From the NCBI GenBank assembly GCA_036399175.1, contig DASWNP010000030.1, positions 1 through 64,000 on the forward strand: DNA of 64,000 nt, given 5' to 3'. Position 1 is the first letter of the stretch, and the number at the start of each line of letters is the position of its first letter. The translations under genes were made by a program, and so were the position numbers. Below are positions 47,940 through 56,168 of this stretch, piece by piece. A model generated the notes under the pieces. That model made no database searches. It was not told the DNA's origin and worked only from the letters and a program-made list of their open reading frames with translations. This DNA comes from DASWNP01 sp036399175 (GTDB lineage Bacteria > Acidobacteriota > Blastocatellia > Pyrinomonadales > Pyrinomonadaceae).

Positions 47940-49850
47940 TCAACGAAAACTGTTTGGTGAGGTTGACCGCCGACGGTGAAAGATTGAGCCTTCGCCTCGC
48001 GCCGAAGGCTCGCACGCCTTCGTGGCTGTCTTGCCGAGCGCCGTCGGGTCTGTAGAGAAAGAATCTATGGCGGCGCGTCCGGTGCTCAGGCGTCGTTGCC
48101 GCAATCTGTCGCTCAGCCAATCGGTCGTAACGACGAGCGCATAGACGAGCGCGACGAGCGTCGTCAGTCGCTCGTAGAAGCCCAACTGGACGTTGTTGTA
48201 GATGGCCGAGCCGAGGCCGCCGCCGCCGACCAGTCCGAGCACGGTCGAGACGCGCAGGTTCATCTCCCAACGCAGCGTCGTATAGCTCAAAAGCATCGGG
48301 CGAGCCTGCGGCCACATCGCCCAGACAAAAATCTGGAACGCACTCGCGCCCGAAGCACGAAGCGCCTCAGTGGGCTTCGACGGCGCTTCTTCGAGCGTCT
48401 CGGCGTAGAGCTTGCCGAGCACGCCGCCTGTGTGCAATCCGATGGCGAGCGTTCCCGCGAAGGGCCCGAGGCCGACGGCGATGATGCAGATGAGCACCCA
48501 GACCAATTCGGGAATGGCGCGCAAAAGCGTGAAGAGCATGCGCGCCGAATGATACGCGAGCCAGCGCGACGCGAGCCCCGCAGCCGAGCGGCGTCCCGTC
48601 GCGTCGCGCGGCAAAAACATCAGCGTCGAAGTGGCGGGCAGCGCCAGCGTCGCGCCGATTGCGATGCCGAGTAGCGTTCCCATGACGGAGATGCCGACGG
48701 TCTGAAAAAGCGGCCTGACGAGTTCGAGCAGAAACTCGGTTGAAAGGTCAGGCGGAAACATCCTGCCGACGAAGCGCGCGATTCGCCAGCCCGTGCCCGC
48801 CTCCAGCAGAGCCCCGTTCAGAAAGCCGACCGCGTAGAGACTAAAGGCCGCGACGAAGAGCATGAGCGGCCACACGGCGCGCGAACTGATGCGCCCCGCG
48901 ACGCGCGAGGCGCGACGCCCGAAGGGTCGCGCGCCGACGCCCAGAGTTTCTTCCAACAGGTAACGCGCGGGAGAAGCGTGTGAGACTTCCGCGTGCAGCC
49001 GTCGGCGAAAGTAACGGCTGAGCACGTCAGTCGTCGTCAGCAGCACGACGAAAGCGAGTATCAGCGTGAGCACCTGTCCGTAGCTGAAGAGGCGCATCGA
49101 GAGGTTGATTTCGTAGCCGATGCCGCCCGCCCCGACGAAGCCCAGAATCGCCGCCGCGCGGACGGCGCACTCGAAGTTGTAGAGCGTGTAAGCGGCGACG
49201 GCGGGCGCGGCCTGCGGCCAGATGGCGCGCAGGAAGACCTGAGCACGCGTCGCGCCCGATGCGTGCAGCGCCTCTACGGGGCGCGGGTCAACGTCTTCAA
49301 AGACATCGCCGTAGACGCGCCCGAGCACGCCGCCATAACTGAACGCGAGCGCCAGCGTCCCCGCGAGCGAGCCGAGTCCTACCGCGACGACGAAGAGCAA
49401 GCCCCACATCAAATCCGGAATGGCGCGCAGGAAACCGAGCAGGGCGCGCGTCAGCCGGTTGAGCGCCGCGAGCAGCGTGGACTGCGCGCCGGGTTGCTCG
49501 CCGGAGAGCAGCACGCCGCGACGCCAGAGCGTCGAAGTGGCGAGGATGCCGAGCGGAAGTCCAATGCCGACGGAAAGCAGCGAGCCCGCGACGGCGATGG
49601 CGAGCGTCTGAACAGTCGCGTCGAAGACGACGCCGAGGAAACTCAAGGAGAAGTCGGGCGGGAAAAGTCCCCGAAGGAACGAAGCGACGGCGGAAGCGGA
49701 TTCAGGGTCGAACAGTGCGGAAGGACGAATCTCTGCGGCGCGCCAGCAGAAGACGAGCGCCGCCAAGAGCGCGACGAGCAGAGCCGCGCGCCGCAGCGCG
49801 AGCGAGCCCGCGCCTTCGACCCGCGCTATTAAGCTGTGGTTTGTCGCCAT
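47940..49850 (-). CDS. Fused double PhnE-type ABC permease
   Basis: The 636-aa protein contains two complete PhnE-like permeases in tandem, each of about 265 residues. Each has a membrane-spanning set and an EAA loop: EALHASGATRAQVFLRAIWPQAAP near residue 200 and EALRASGASAFQIFVWAMWPQARP near 510. Both also share IPDLMWGLLFVVAVGLG / IPELVWVLICIIAVGLG and VGAGGIGYEI / VGGGGLGSAI. PhnE normally works as a homodimer or as paired genes; the fusion fixes the pair in one chain. The start overlaps the ATPase gene end by 22 bp. It forms the channel for the substrate delivered by the PhnD-like lipoprotein. Confidence 0.93.
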   Translation of the reverse strand: MATNHSLIARVEGAGSLALRRAALLVALLAALVFCWRAAEIRPSALFDPESASAVASFLRGLFPPDFSLSFLGVVFDATVQTLAIAVAGSLLSVGIGLPLGILATSTLWRRGVLLSGEQPGAQSTLLAALNRLTRALLGFLRAIPDLMWGLLFVVAVGLGSLAGTLALAFSYGGVLGRVYGDVFEDVDPRPVEALHASGATRAQVFLRAIWPQAAPAVAAYTLYNFECAVRAAAILGFVGAGGIGYEINLSMRLFSYGQVLTLILAFVVLLTTTDVLSRYFRRRLHAEVSHASPARYLLEETLGVGARPFGRRASRVAGRISSRAVWPLMLFVAAFSLYAVGFLNGALLEAGTGWRIARFVGRMFPPDLSTEFLLELVRPLFQTVGISVMGTLLGIAIGATLALPATSTLMFLPRDATGRRSAAGLASRWLAYHSARMLFTLLRAIPELVWVLICIIAVGLGPFAGTLAIGLHTGGVLGKLYAETLEEAPSKPTEALRASGASAFQIFVWAMWPQARPMLLSYTTLRWEMNLRVSTVLGLVGGGGLGSAIYNNVQLGFYERLTTLVALVYALVVTTDWLSDRLRQRRLSTGRAAIDSFSTDPTALGKTATKACEPSARGEGSIFHRRRSTSPNSFR

Positions 49851-50635
49851 TCTTTCTCGCTTCGCCCGCCCGCCGGCGCGCGTTCGTCGAGGTAAAACTC
49901 TTGCAGCGCGTCGCGGCTCAGCGAGGCGGCCTCGGCGTCGAAGGCCAGAGCGCCGCCGCGCAAGGCCACGATGCGTGGGAAGTAACTCAAAGCCAGCTCG
50001 ACGTTATGTAGCGCGACGAGGAGCGTCTGCCCGCCTTCGTCTGCGACCGTGTGCAGCAGATTCATAATCGAATCGGCGAGACCGGGGTCGAGCGAGGCGA
50101 CGGGCTCGTCGGCCAGAATCACTTCGGGCTGCTGCACGAGGGCGCGTGCGATGGCGAGCCTCTGCTGCTGCCCGCCCGAGAGCGCGTCGGCGCGCTCACG
50201 CAGTTTTTCCGAGAGCCCCACCTGCTCAAGCACGTGCTCGGCCTGCTCTACGTCCAGCCTTGAAGGTCTGATGATGCTGCGCGCCGTCTGCCAGAACGAC
50301 CAGTGGCTGAGTCGCCCGCAGAGCGCGTTGTCGAGCACGGAGAGCGACGGCACGAGGTAGTGCTGCTGGTAGACCGTGCCCACACGCCGACGCATCGCGC
50401 GCAGCTCGCGCGAAGACATGCGGCCAACCTCCTGCCCGTCGAACAGCAGACGGCCATGCGTCGGGCGTAGCGTCGCGTTGAGCAGGCGAAAGAGCGTCGT
50501 CTTGCCCGCGCCCGACTTGCCTATGAGCGCGAGGCGCTCGCCCCTCTTCACCGACAGAGAGAGTTCATCGACGGCGCGCAGAACGCCCTCGCGCATTCTG
50601 TATTCCTTCGTCATCTGGTCGAGCAGATAGACCAT
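49829..50635 (-). CDS. PhnC-type ABC transporter ATP-binding protein
   Basis: The 268-aa protein is called from ATG 50635 (a TTG at 50641 is possible). It contains Walker A GKSGAGKTTL, Q-loop YQQHYLVPSLSV, signature LSGGQQQRLAIARALVQ, Walker B VILADEPVASLD and the H-loop LVALHNVELAL. The spacing and VASLDP match the PhnC family of phosphonate and phosphite importers. Its end overlaps the fused permease gene. Confidence 0.92.
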   Translation of the reverse strand: MVYLLDQMTKEYRMREGVLRAVDELSLSVKRGERLALIGKSGAGKTTLFRLLNATLRPTHGRLLFDGQEVGRMSSRELRAMRRRVGTVYQQHYLVPSLSVLDNALCGRLSHWSFWQTARSIIRPSRLDVEQAEHVLEQVGLSEKLRERADALSGGQQQRLAIARALVQQPEVILADEPVASLDPGLADSIMNLLHTVADEGGQTLLVALHNVELALSYFPRIVALRGGALAFDAEAASLSRDALQEFYLDERAPAGGRSEKEWRQTTA

Positions 50636-50685
50636 CGTCAACTAATCGCTTCTGAAGTCGCTTCAAAAGTCACTTCATGACAAAG

Positions 50686-51603
50686 TCACTTCAAAAGCCC
50701 CGCGTCCGTCGCCGCCTGACGCAGTTTGTCGTAGTCGCCGTCGTGGGCTCTGACGTACTTCGTCGCGCTGAGGATGTCGAGCACGCGCTTGTGCTCGGCG
50801 TTGGCGGCGTCGAGTTTGAGAAGGGCGCTGGCGAAGGCGTCGGCCAGTTTCGGGTCGAGATTTTTGCGCGCCGCCCAGACGTAATCGAAGTAAGGCGGAG
50901 TCGTGTAGAAGACGCGCACGCTCTCCGGCGCGAGCTTTCCTTCCTTCGTCATGCGGTCGAAGACAAGCTCATCCATCGCGCCCGCGTCAACCTTCTTGTT
51001 GGCGACGGCCAGCGCCGTCGCGTCGTGCCCGCCCGTGTAGACGGCCTTCGTGATAACTTCCAAATCGACGCCCGATTGTCGCATGAAGTATTCCGGCATG
51101 AGGTGGCCGGAAGTGGAATTGACATCGCCGAAGGCGAAGGTGCGCCCCTTCAGGTCGCCGAGGTTGTCGATGCCGGAGGCGGGATGTGTGAGAAAGACGC
51201 TGTGGAAATTCCGGTCGCGGTCGCGCTGGACGAGCGGGCGAACGCCGAAGCGTCGCGCCGCCTGCACGTAGGTAAAGCCGCCGAAGTGCGCGATGTCAAC
51301 CTGGTCGTTGCCTGTAGCTTCGACGACAGCCGCGTAGTTGGTCGGAATGCTCAGCTCAACCTTCGCGCCCGTCTCCCTCTGCAAATAATCGACGAGCGGT
51401 TGGCTCTCGCGCAGCATCTTGCCGGGGTCGGTCGTCGGAATCATGCTGAGCCGAAGTGACGGCTGCGGAGTCTGCCCCGCAGGCGCGCTCGCGCCCGCAC
51501 AACTCAGTGTGAGCGATGCCAGAACGAGAGAGGCGAGCAGGAGGGCTGGTCTGTTTACAATTTGGCCGCAGAGCGCGGCGAGAGTCTGTCGGTGTCTTTT
51601 CAA
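50686..51603 (-). CDS. PhnD-type substrate-binding lipoprotein
   Basis: The 305-aa protein starts at TTG 51603; no strong ribosome site is seen, so the exact start is uncertain. A hydrophobic segment ends in a lipobox (LTLSCAG), so it is a lipoprotein. The mature part begins SLRLSMIPTTDPGKM and has VDIAHFGGFTYVQAA, STSGHLMPEYFMRQSGVDL, GGHDATALAVANKKVDAGAMDE and RVFYTTPPYFDYVW, all typical of PhnD/PtxB periplasmic receptors. Substrate could be a phosphonate, phosphite or another oxyanion. It heads the operon, followed by PhnC, the PhnE fusion and the TOBE protein. A strong hairpin lies directly upstream of the start. Confidence 0.9.
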   Translation of the reverse strand: MKRHRQTLAALCGQIVNRPALLLASLVLASLTLSCAGASAPAGQTPQPSLRLSMIPTTDPGKMLRESQPLVDYLQRETGAKVELSIPTNYAAVVEATGNDQVDIAHFGGFTYVQAARRFGVRPLVQRDRDRNFHSVFLTHPASGIDNLGDLKGRTFAFGDVNSTSGHLMPEYFMRQSGVDLEVITKAVYTGGHDATALAVANKKVDAGAMDELVFDRMTKEGKLAPESVRVFYTTPPYFDYVWAARKNLDPKLADAFASALLKLDAANAEHKRVLDILSATKYVRAHDGDYDKLRQAATDAGLLK

Positions 51604-52063
51604 GAGAGCGGCTCGCTTTCTTCAGGCTCGAAGAAAGCGAGCGCCTCGTCCGAGCGTTTAGACGAAGGCGGGCAAGCTACCTCTGAGCCTGTGAAGACGT
51701 GGTTCGTTTGCAATCCCCGACGGGGACGCCGCCGAACCCGTTCAGTTGAATTGTCTGTAGCTCATAAGAATCAAACCAAGCGGTCTTTGAGATTACCTCG
51801 ACGGCCTCCGCGCCTCCGCGAACATCAGAAGCCGAGATTGCCGTCTCAATTAAAACGCTGAAAGCCCGGGAAAACTTTGCGCCGGATTGTGCAATGCAAT
51901 CAATCCCAAGTCAAGATAGACGAAATGCCGAAGCGCGCCGAGCGGACGGAAGATACTTTATCGGATGGTGAAGAGACGAACGACGCTTGAGAGCGAGTCT
52001 TTCATCTGCCCTCATGCGTCGTAAAAAAAGTCTTCCGGTTGAACCGTCCTAAAGCTTTTCCCT
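51604..52063. other. Intergenic region between msrB and the phnD-like gene
   Basis: This 460-bp region must contain the promoter of the phn-like operon and the end of the msrB transcript. It holds the hairpin listed at 51611-51642 and a small TCCCC/GGGGA hairpin near 51713-51725. A convincing promoter could not be picked by eye. No RNA gene or coding region is supported. Confidence 0.4.
51611..51642 (-). promoter_or_regulatory. 13-bp hairpin in the leader of the phnD-like gene
   Basis: GCTCGCTTTCTTC (51611-51623) and GAAGAAAGCGAGC (51630-51642) form a perfect 13-bp stem with a 6-nt loop. It ends 8 nt before the TTG start of the lipoprotein gene on the minus strand and so covers the place where a ribosome site should be. 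There is no T-run after it. Translation control or transcript processing is plausible. Confidence 0.5.
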
Positions 52064-52570
52064 TTATCGCCTCCTGACGAATTTGAGAGCGACGCCGTTC
52101 ATGCAGTAGCGAAGGCCGGTGGGTTTGGGGCCGTCGTCGAAGACGTGGCCTAAGTGTGCGTCGCAGCGCGCGCAGAGGATTTCGGTGCGCGTGTCGGGGA
52201 GGCTTCTGTCAGTCTCTTCTCGAACGTGCTGTTTGTTGATGGGAGCCCAGAAGCTCGGCCAGCCGGTTTGCGAGTCGTACTTCGTGCGGGAGCTGAAGAG
52301 CGGGAGGTCGCAGCAGACGCAGAGGAATGTGCCTCTGTCATAAATTTTGTTGAGCGGGCTCGAATAGGGCGCTTCCGTGCCCTTCTGTCGCGTCACGTAA
52401 TACTGCTCGGGCGTGAGCAGACGCTTCCATTCGGCGTCGGTTTTAGAGACCTTGCCGGGCGGGGCGGTCTTCGCAAACGCTTCGAGCGCGGAAGCGAACG
52501 GCAGTTGAGCGACGAGCGAAGCCGCGCCGAGATGGATGCCGAAAGAGAGAAACGAACGCCTGTTCATCAT
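52064..52570 (-). CDS. msrB: Exported peptide-methionine (R)-S-oxide reductase
   Basis: The 168-aa protein starts at ATG 52570 (GGAGG six bases upstream). A twin-arginine signal MMNRRSFLSFG followed by a hydrophobic stretch directs export by the Tat pathway. The MsrB domain has YYVTRQKGTEAPYSSPLN, zinc ligands CVCC and CARC, SQTGWPSFW, AHLGHVFDDGP and the catalytic cysteine in LRYCMNGVALKF. It repairs methionine-R-sulfoxide in proteins of the cell envelope. Confidence 0.95.
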   Translation of the reverse strand: MMNRRSFLSFGIHLGAASLVAQLPFASALEAFAKTAPPGKVSKTDAEWKRLLTPEQYYVTRQKGTEAPYSSPLNKIYDRGTFLCVCCDLPLFSSRTKYDSQTGWPSFWAPINKQHVREETDRSLPDTRTEILCARCDAHLGHVFDDGPKPTGLRYCMNGVALKFVRRR

Positions 52571-52703
52571 CAGTTACCTCCATGTTCAAAGGATATACGG
52601 GCGGCGACGGCGCGGCGGATTGCCCGGAAGCTTCACCCGAGAGGCTCGCGGACGAGCGGAGAGTTTCGCTTCTGAGAATAGCTCGCTTCCAGGTCGCTCC
52701 TGT

Positions 52704-53141
52704 CTATCGGTTGGGCTTCCGTGAACGGCGGACGCGTGAGAGGGCGGGGCCGAGGCGTCGCTCGACGGCTTCGGCAATCTTCGATGGATCGGCGGCGGGC
52801 GCTTGCGTCTCCGTCTCCTGCTGCCGTGTGAGAAGAGATTTGAGAAGCGCCGACTGTTGTCTGTTGCGTGCCTCGCTCTCGTCGAATTTGAAGGGAGTGC
52901 ACTTGCGGCATCTCGGCATGATGTTCAGCTTTTGTCCGGGCAGAGGCCAGCGCGTGAAGAGATGCCCTTCCAAAATCTCGACGCCGCAGGTGTCGCAGAA
53001 GAGCGGGCGCAGCGCACGGTAAACCACGCACCGCGCGCCCTCGCCCGTCTGTCCTGCGCCGACGATTTCGCTGATGCCCTGCACGACTTCCGAGCCGCCC
53101 TCCATGCCTCGCATCATACCAGCAAACAACTCTCTGCCCAT
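52704..53141 (-). CDS. Small zinc-ribbon-like protein, unknown
   Basis: The 145-aa protein starts at ATG 53141, overlapping the stop of the oxidoreductase gene as TGATG, so the two are coupled. It contains RPLFCDTCGVEI and MPRCRKCTPF, two CxxC pairs that can bind zinc. The C-terminal third is helical and charged (RRLGPALSRVRRSRK). It resembles short bacterial zinc-ribbon proteins of unknown role. Coupling to an FAD oxidase suggests a shared transcript, not necessarily a shared function. Confidence 0.75.
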   Translation of the reverse strand: MGRELFAGMMRGMEGGSEVVQGISEIVGAGQTGEGARCVVYRALRPLFCDTCGVEILEGHLFTRWPLPGQKLNIMPRCRKCTPFKFDESEARNRQQSALLKSLLTRQQETETQAPAADPSKIAEAVERRLGPALSRVRRSRKPNR

Positions 53142-54304
53142 CAGAGAACATCCGAAGAGGCGTTCGGCTCGCCCTCGGCGAAACGCGTAGGACGCAGGGC
53201 GCGTATGTCGAGCGCGCGTGCTTCGCCGTCGAGCATCAGCTCGGCGAGCAGTTGGCCGATGGCGGGCGCGTGCATCACGCCATGCCCCGAAGAGCCGTTG
53301 GCGAGATAGAAATTTTCCAAGCCCGCAGCGCGACCGAGCAGGGCGTGCTTGTCAGGCGACATCTCGTAGAGTCCAGCCCAACAGCTTTCGAGGTCGACTC
53401 GCGCCTCTCTGAGACAGGGCACGCGCAGGTGCGCGCGGCCGACGACTTCCCTGAGCCACGTCTCGTCGAAGCGCGCGTCGAAGGCGTCTTCGGTTGAAGG
53501 CAGGTCAGGCCAGAGCAGGAGCACGCGCCCGTCGCGCACGCGCAGGTGAAAGCCGTCCTCGACGAAGACCGTCATCGGCATCTCTTCCGGCAGAAGGTCG
53601 AACGGATGCGTCACCGCCACCTGACGACGTAGAGGCACGACCGGAAGCTCCATTCCGGCGCGTGCGGCCACCTCTGCCGCCCAAGCCCCGGCTGCGTTTA
53701 CCACCTGCCCGACCGCTACCACTTCCCTGTTCGTCGAGACCGCCTCGATGCGCCCGCGCGCGTCGAGGCGAAAGCCCGTGTGCTCCGTTCCGTACTCGAA
53801 TCTCACTCCGAGTCGCGCGGCGGCTTCCGTGTAGCCGCGCAGAATCTGCATCGGGCGAATGAAGCCGTCGGTCGGACAGAAGACACCGCCCGCGAGCCCT
53901 TCGGTCTCGATGGACGGATTAAGACGCGCTGCTTCGTCAACGCTCACGCGTCGCGCTTCTTCGAGCCCCTCTGCCTTCTGCACGTTCTGCCCGGCATAAA
54001 GCGCCGCAAGCTGCGACTCATCGCTCGCCAGAAAAAGATAGCCGCACTGCCGGTAGCCTGATTCGACGCCAATCTCTTCACGAAAACGCAGAAGCTTTTC
54101 GCGCGCGAGCAGAGAGAGCCGGACGTTAATGGCAGTGCTGAACTGCGCGCGAAAACCTCCCGTCGCCCTGCCCGTGCTTCCCTCGCCCGGCTGCCGTCCG
54201 CGCTCAAGCACCAACACGTCGCGGCATCCTCTGGCCGCGAGGTGATAGGCCACGCTCGCCCCTATCACCCCGCCGCCGACGATGACCACTTCAGCAGTTC
54301 TCAA
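53141..54304 (-). CDS. FAD-dependent amine/amino acid oxidoreductase (DAO family)
   Basis: The 387-aa protein starts at TTG 54304, chosen because GGAGG lies about five bases upstream and the FAD-binding strand follows at once. Residues 5-33 hold the dinucleotide motif VVIVGGGVIGASVAYHLA...VLVLERG. Further DAO features are GSTGRATGGFRAQF, VVNAAGAWAAEVAARAG, VVPLRRQVAVTHPF and the C-terminal NFYLANGSSGHGVMHAPAIGQLLAEL. This is the sarcosine oxidase beta/glycine oxidase/D-amino acid dehydrogenase group. The substrate cannot be told from sequence. Confidence 0.9.
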   Translation of the reverse strand: MRTAEVVIVGGGVIGASVAYHLAARGCRDVLVLERGRQPGEGSTGRATGGFRAQFSTAINVRLSLLAREKLLRFREEIGVESGYRQCGYLFLASDESQLAALYAGQNVQKAEGLEEARRVSVDEAARLNPSIETEGLAGGVFCPTDGFIRPMQILRGYTEAAARLGVRFEYGTEHTGFRLDARGRIEAVSTNREVVAVGQVVNAAGAWAAEVAARAGMELPVVPLRRQVAVTHPFDLLPEEMPMTVFVEDGFHLRVRDGRVLLLWPDLPSTEDAFDARFDETWLREVVGRAHLRVPCLREARVDLESCWAGLYEMSPDKHALLGRAAGLENFYLANGSSGHGVMHAPAIGQLLAELMLDGEARALDIRALRPTRFAEGEPNASSDVL

Positions 54305-54318
54305 AAAACCTCCAATGA

Positions 54319-54412
54319 AAAAAGTCTGGAGTCTGGAGTCTAAAGTCTAAAGTCAAAGACAAAAGCTTTTTGTTTTGACTCCAGACTCCGGACTCCAGAC
54401 TCCAGACTTTTT
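54319..54412. repeat. Heptamer-like-repeat hairpin 2 (AGTCTGG/AGTCTAA units)
   Basis: Bases 54319-54340 and 54391-54412 form a perfect 22-bp stem. The inner parts continue the pairing with five mismatches that become G-U pairs in the minus-strand transcript. Both arms consist of 7-mers related to AGTCTGG. It lies between the citrate synthase gene (ends 54418) and the oxidoreductase start (54304), so it may end the citrate synthase transcript. Confidence 0.88.
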
Positions 54413-54417
54413 CGCAG

Positions 54418-55737
54418 TTAGCTGCTTCCGGCAGACTTGCTGGCTTCGGCTCCGCGCTGCTCGATGGAGACGTAGTTGCGCGTGCGCTCGCCGAGGTAGA
54501 CTTGGCGCGGGCGTGCGATTTTCTGTTCGGGGTCGTTCAAAAGCTCGACCCACTGTGCTATCCAGCCCGAAGTTCGCGGGATGGCGAAGAGCACGGGGAA
54601 CATATCGACCGGAAAACGCATCGCCTGGTAGATAATCCCGGAGTAGAAATCGACGTTCGGGTAGAGCTTGCGCTTGACGAAATACTCGTCTTCGAGCGCG
54701 ATGCGCTCAAGCTCAAGGGCGATGTCGAGCAGAGGGTCTTTGCCCGTCACCTCGAAGACCTCGTAGGCCACCTGCTTGATGATGCGCGCGCGCGGGTCGT
54801 AGTTCTTGTAGACCCTGTGGCCGAAGCCCATCAGTCGAAACTCGCCGCCCTTAGCGCGCTTGACGTACTCCGGCACCCTGTCCTTCGAGCCTATCTCCTT
54901 GAGCATCCGCAAAACAGCTTCGTTCGCTCCGCCGTGCAGGGGGCCGTAGAGCGCGGCAGCCGCTCCGGCGACAGCCGAGAACGGGTCGGTGTGGGCACTG
55001 CCGATGGAGCGCATGGTGTTGGTGCTGCAATTCTGCTCGTGGTCGGCGTGAAGGATGAAGAGGACGGAGAGGGCGCGCTCAAGCACGGGGTTCGGAGTGT
55101 ATTTCAGCTCCGTCGTCTTGAACATCATGTTGAGGAAGTTGCCCTCGTAGCTCAAATCGTTGTCGGGGTAGGCGTACTGCATACCGATGCGGTGGCGATA
55201 GGCGAAGGCCGCGATGGTCGGAACTTTGGCGATGAGACGGTGAATCTGTTTCTGTCGGCAGGGAAGCTCGAAGATGTTCTTGGCGTCGGGGTAGAAGGTG
55301 GAGAGCGCGCTAATCATGCTCTCGAACATGCCCATCGGGTGAGCGTTGTAATGGAAGCCGTCCAAGACCTTCTTGATGTTCTCGTTGATGAAGGTATGGT
55401 GCGTGATGTCCCACGTCCACTGCTTCAACTGCTCGGCGCTGGGCAGCTCGCCGTTCAGGAGCAGGTAAGCGACCTCAAGATAGTTGCTCTGCTCGGCGAG
55501 CTGTTCGATGGGGTAGCCGCGATATTCGAGTATTCCTTTGTCGCCGTCGATGTAGGTGATGCTGCTCTTGCATGAAGCGGTGTTCATAAAAGCAGGGTCG
55601 TAAGTCATCAAGCCGAAGTCGTCGTCGGAGACTTTAATCTGTCTTAAATCCATCGCCTTGACGGTGTCGTTCTCGATAGGAATTTCGTATTGCTTGCCGG
55701 TGCGATTGTCCGTGATGGTCAAAGTGTTAGCACTCAT
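54418..55737 (-). CDS. gltA: Citrate synthase (hexameric, type II)
   Basis: The 439-aa protein starts at ATG 55737 with AAAGGAG five bases upstream. It has the N-terminal beta domain of type II enzymes (TLTITDNRTGKQYEIPIENDTVKAMDLRQIK). The core has GILEYRGYPIEQLAE, the catalytic His regions HADHEQNCSTNTMR, GPLHGGANEAVLRML and MGFGHRVYKNYDPRA, and the C-terminal RTSGWIAQWVELL and RPRQVYLG. It condenses acetyl-CoA and oxaloacetate. A possible minus-strand promoter has GATAAT (55802-55807) and TTGAGC (55823-55828) but only 15-bp spacing. Confidence 0.97.
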   Translation of the reverse strand: MSANTLTITDNRTGKQYEIPIENDTVKAMDLRQIKVSDDDFGLMTYDPAFMNTASCKSSITYIDGDKGILEYRGYPIEQLAEQSNYLEVAYLLLNGELPSAEQLKQWTWDITHHTFINENIKKVLDGFHYNAHPMGMFESMISALSTFYPDAKNIFELPCRQKQIHRLIAKVPTIAAFAYRHRIGMQYAYPDNDLSYEGNFLNMMFKTTELKYTPNPVLERALSVLFILHADHEQNCSTNTMRSIGSAHTDPFSAVAGAAAALYGPLHGGANEAVLRMLKEIGSKDRVPEYVKRAKGGEFRLMGFGHRVYKNYDPRARIIKQVAYEVFEVTGKDPLLDIALELERIALEDEYFVKRKLYPNVDFYSGIIYQAMRFPVDMFPVLFAIPRTSGWIAQWVELLNDPEQKIARPRQVYLGERTRNYVSIEQRGAEASKSAGSS

Positions 55738-56168
55738 GTGTGCTCCTTTCCGCGCAGGTGGATTCGTCTGGCCGGTCGTAGCTCTTCTCGGTACGCTCTA
55801 AATTATCTTCTTTTTCAAATTTGCTCAAAGGCTAGAGGAGCACTCGCGCCGAAAATAGAGATTATCGAAGAGTATGCAGGCGCGCTTTTCTTCGGCGCGC
55901 GGCGCGGCGCTGGAATTTGAAAGGCGGACGGTTAAGGTTTATGCTGTCGCCGCCGCGCGCCTGCAAGCAAATAGCGCGGGCGCGGGCGTCCTTCCTTTCG
56001 GCGTGCGCTTGTCTTTCGGGAAGTCAGTTTCTACTCCGGTTGACATCTCTTTTCACTCAAGGGTTAACAAAGCAGCCGCCGCTTCGGTCTTGACGACTCG
56101 TGCACCTTGCGGCCTTCTCTCGAAGGCGGGTGCGGGCGGCGCGGACGATATTCGGGAGCCTCGATTCT
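55738..56168. other. Divergent intergenic region between gltA and hpd
   Basis: This 431-bp region serves citrate synthase (minus) and the hpd operon (plus). It contains a plus-strand promoter listed at 55917-55945, leaving a leader of roughly 220 nt before the hpd ATG, and a weak minus-strand promoter near 55802-55828. The hpd frame is open back to 56100 but without a ribosome site. No known riboswitch pattern was recognised. Confidence 0.4.
55917..55945 (+). promoter_or_regulatory. Sigma-70-like promoter of the hpd operon
   Basis: TTGAAA (55917-55922, 5 of 6 consensus bases) and TATGCT (55940-55945, 4 of 6) are separated by exactly 17 bp. This is the best plus-strand match in the intergenic region upstream of the hpd-aminotransferase-larA operon. 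Confidence 0.45.

Noticed and set aside
51708..51735. CRISPR-repeat-like GTTTGCAATCCCCGACGGGGAC
   Set aside because: Only one copy is present and there is no second repeat at spacer distance or any cas gene. It may be a chance hairpin or an isolated remnant.
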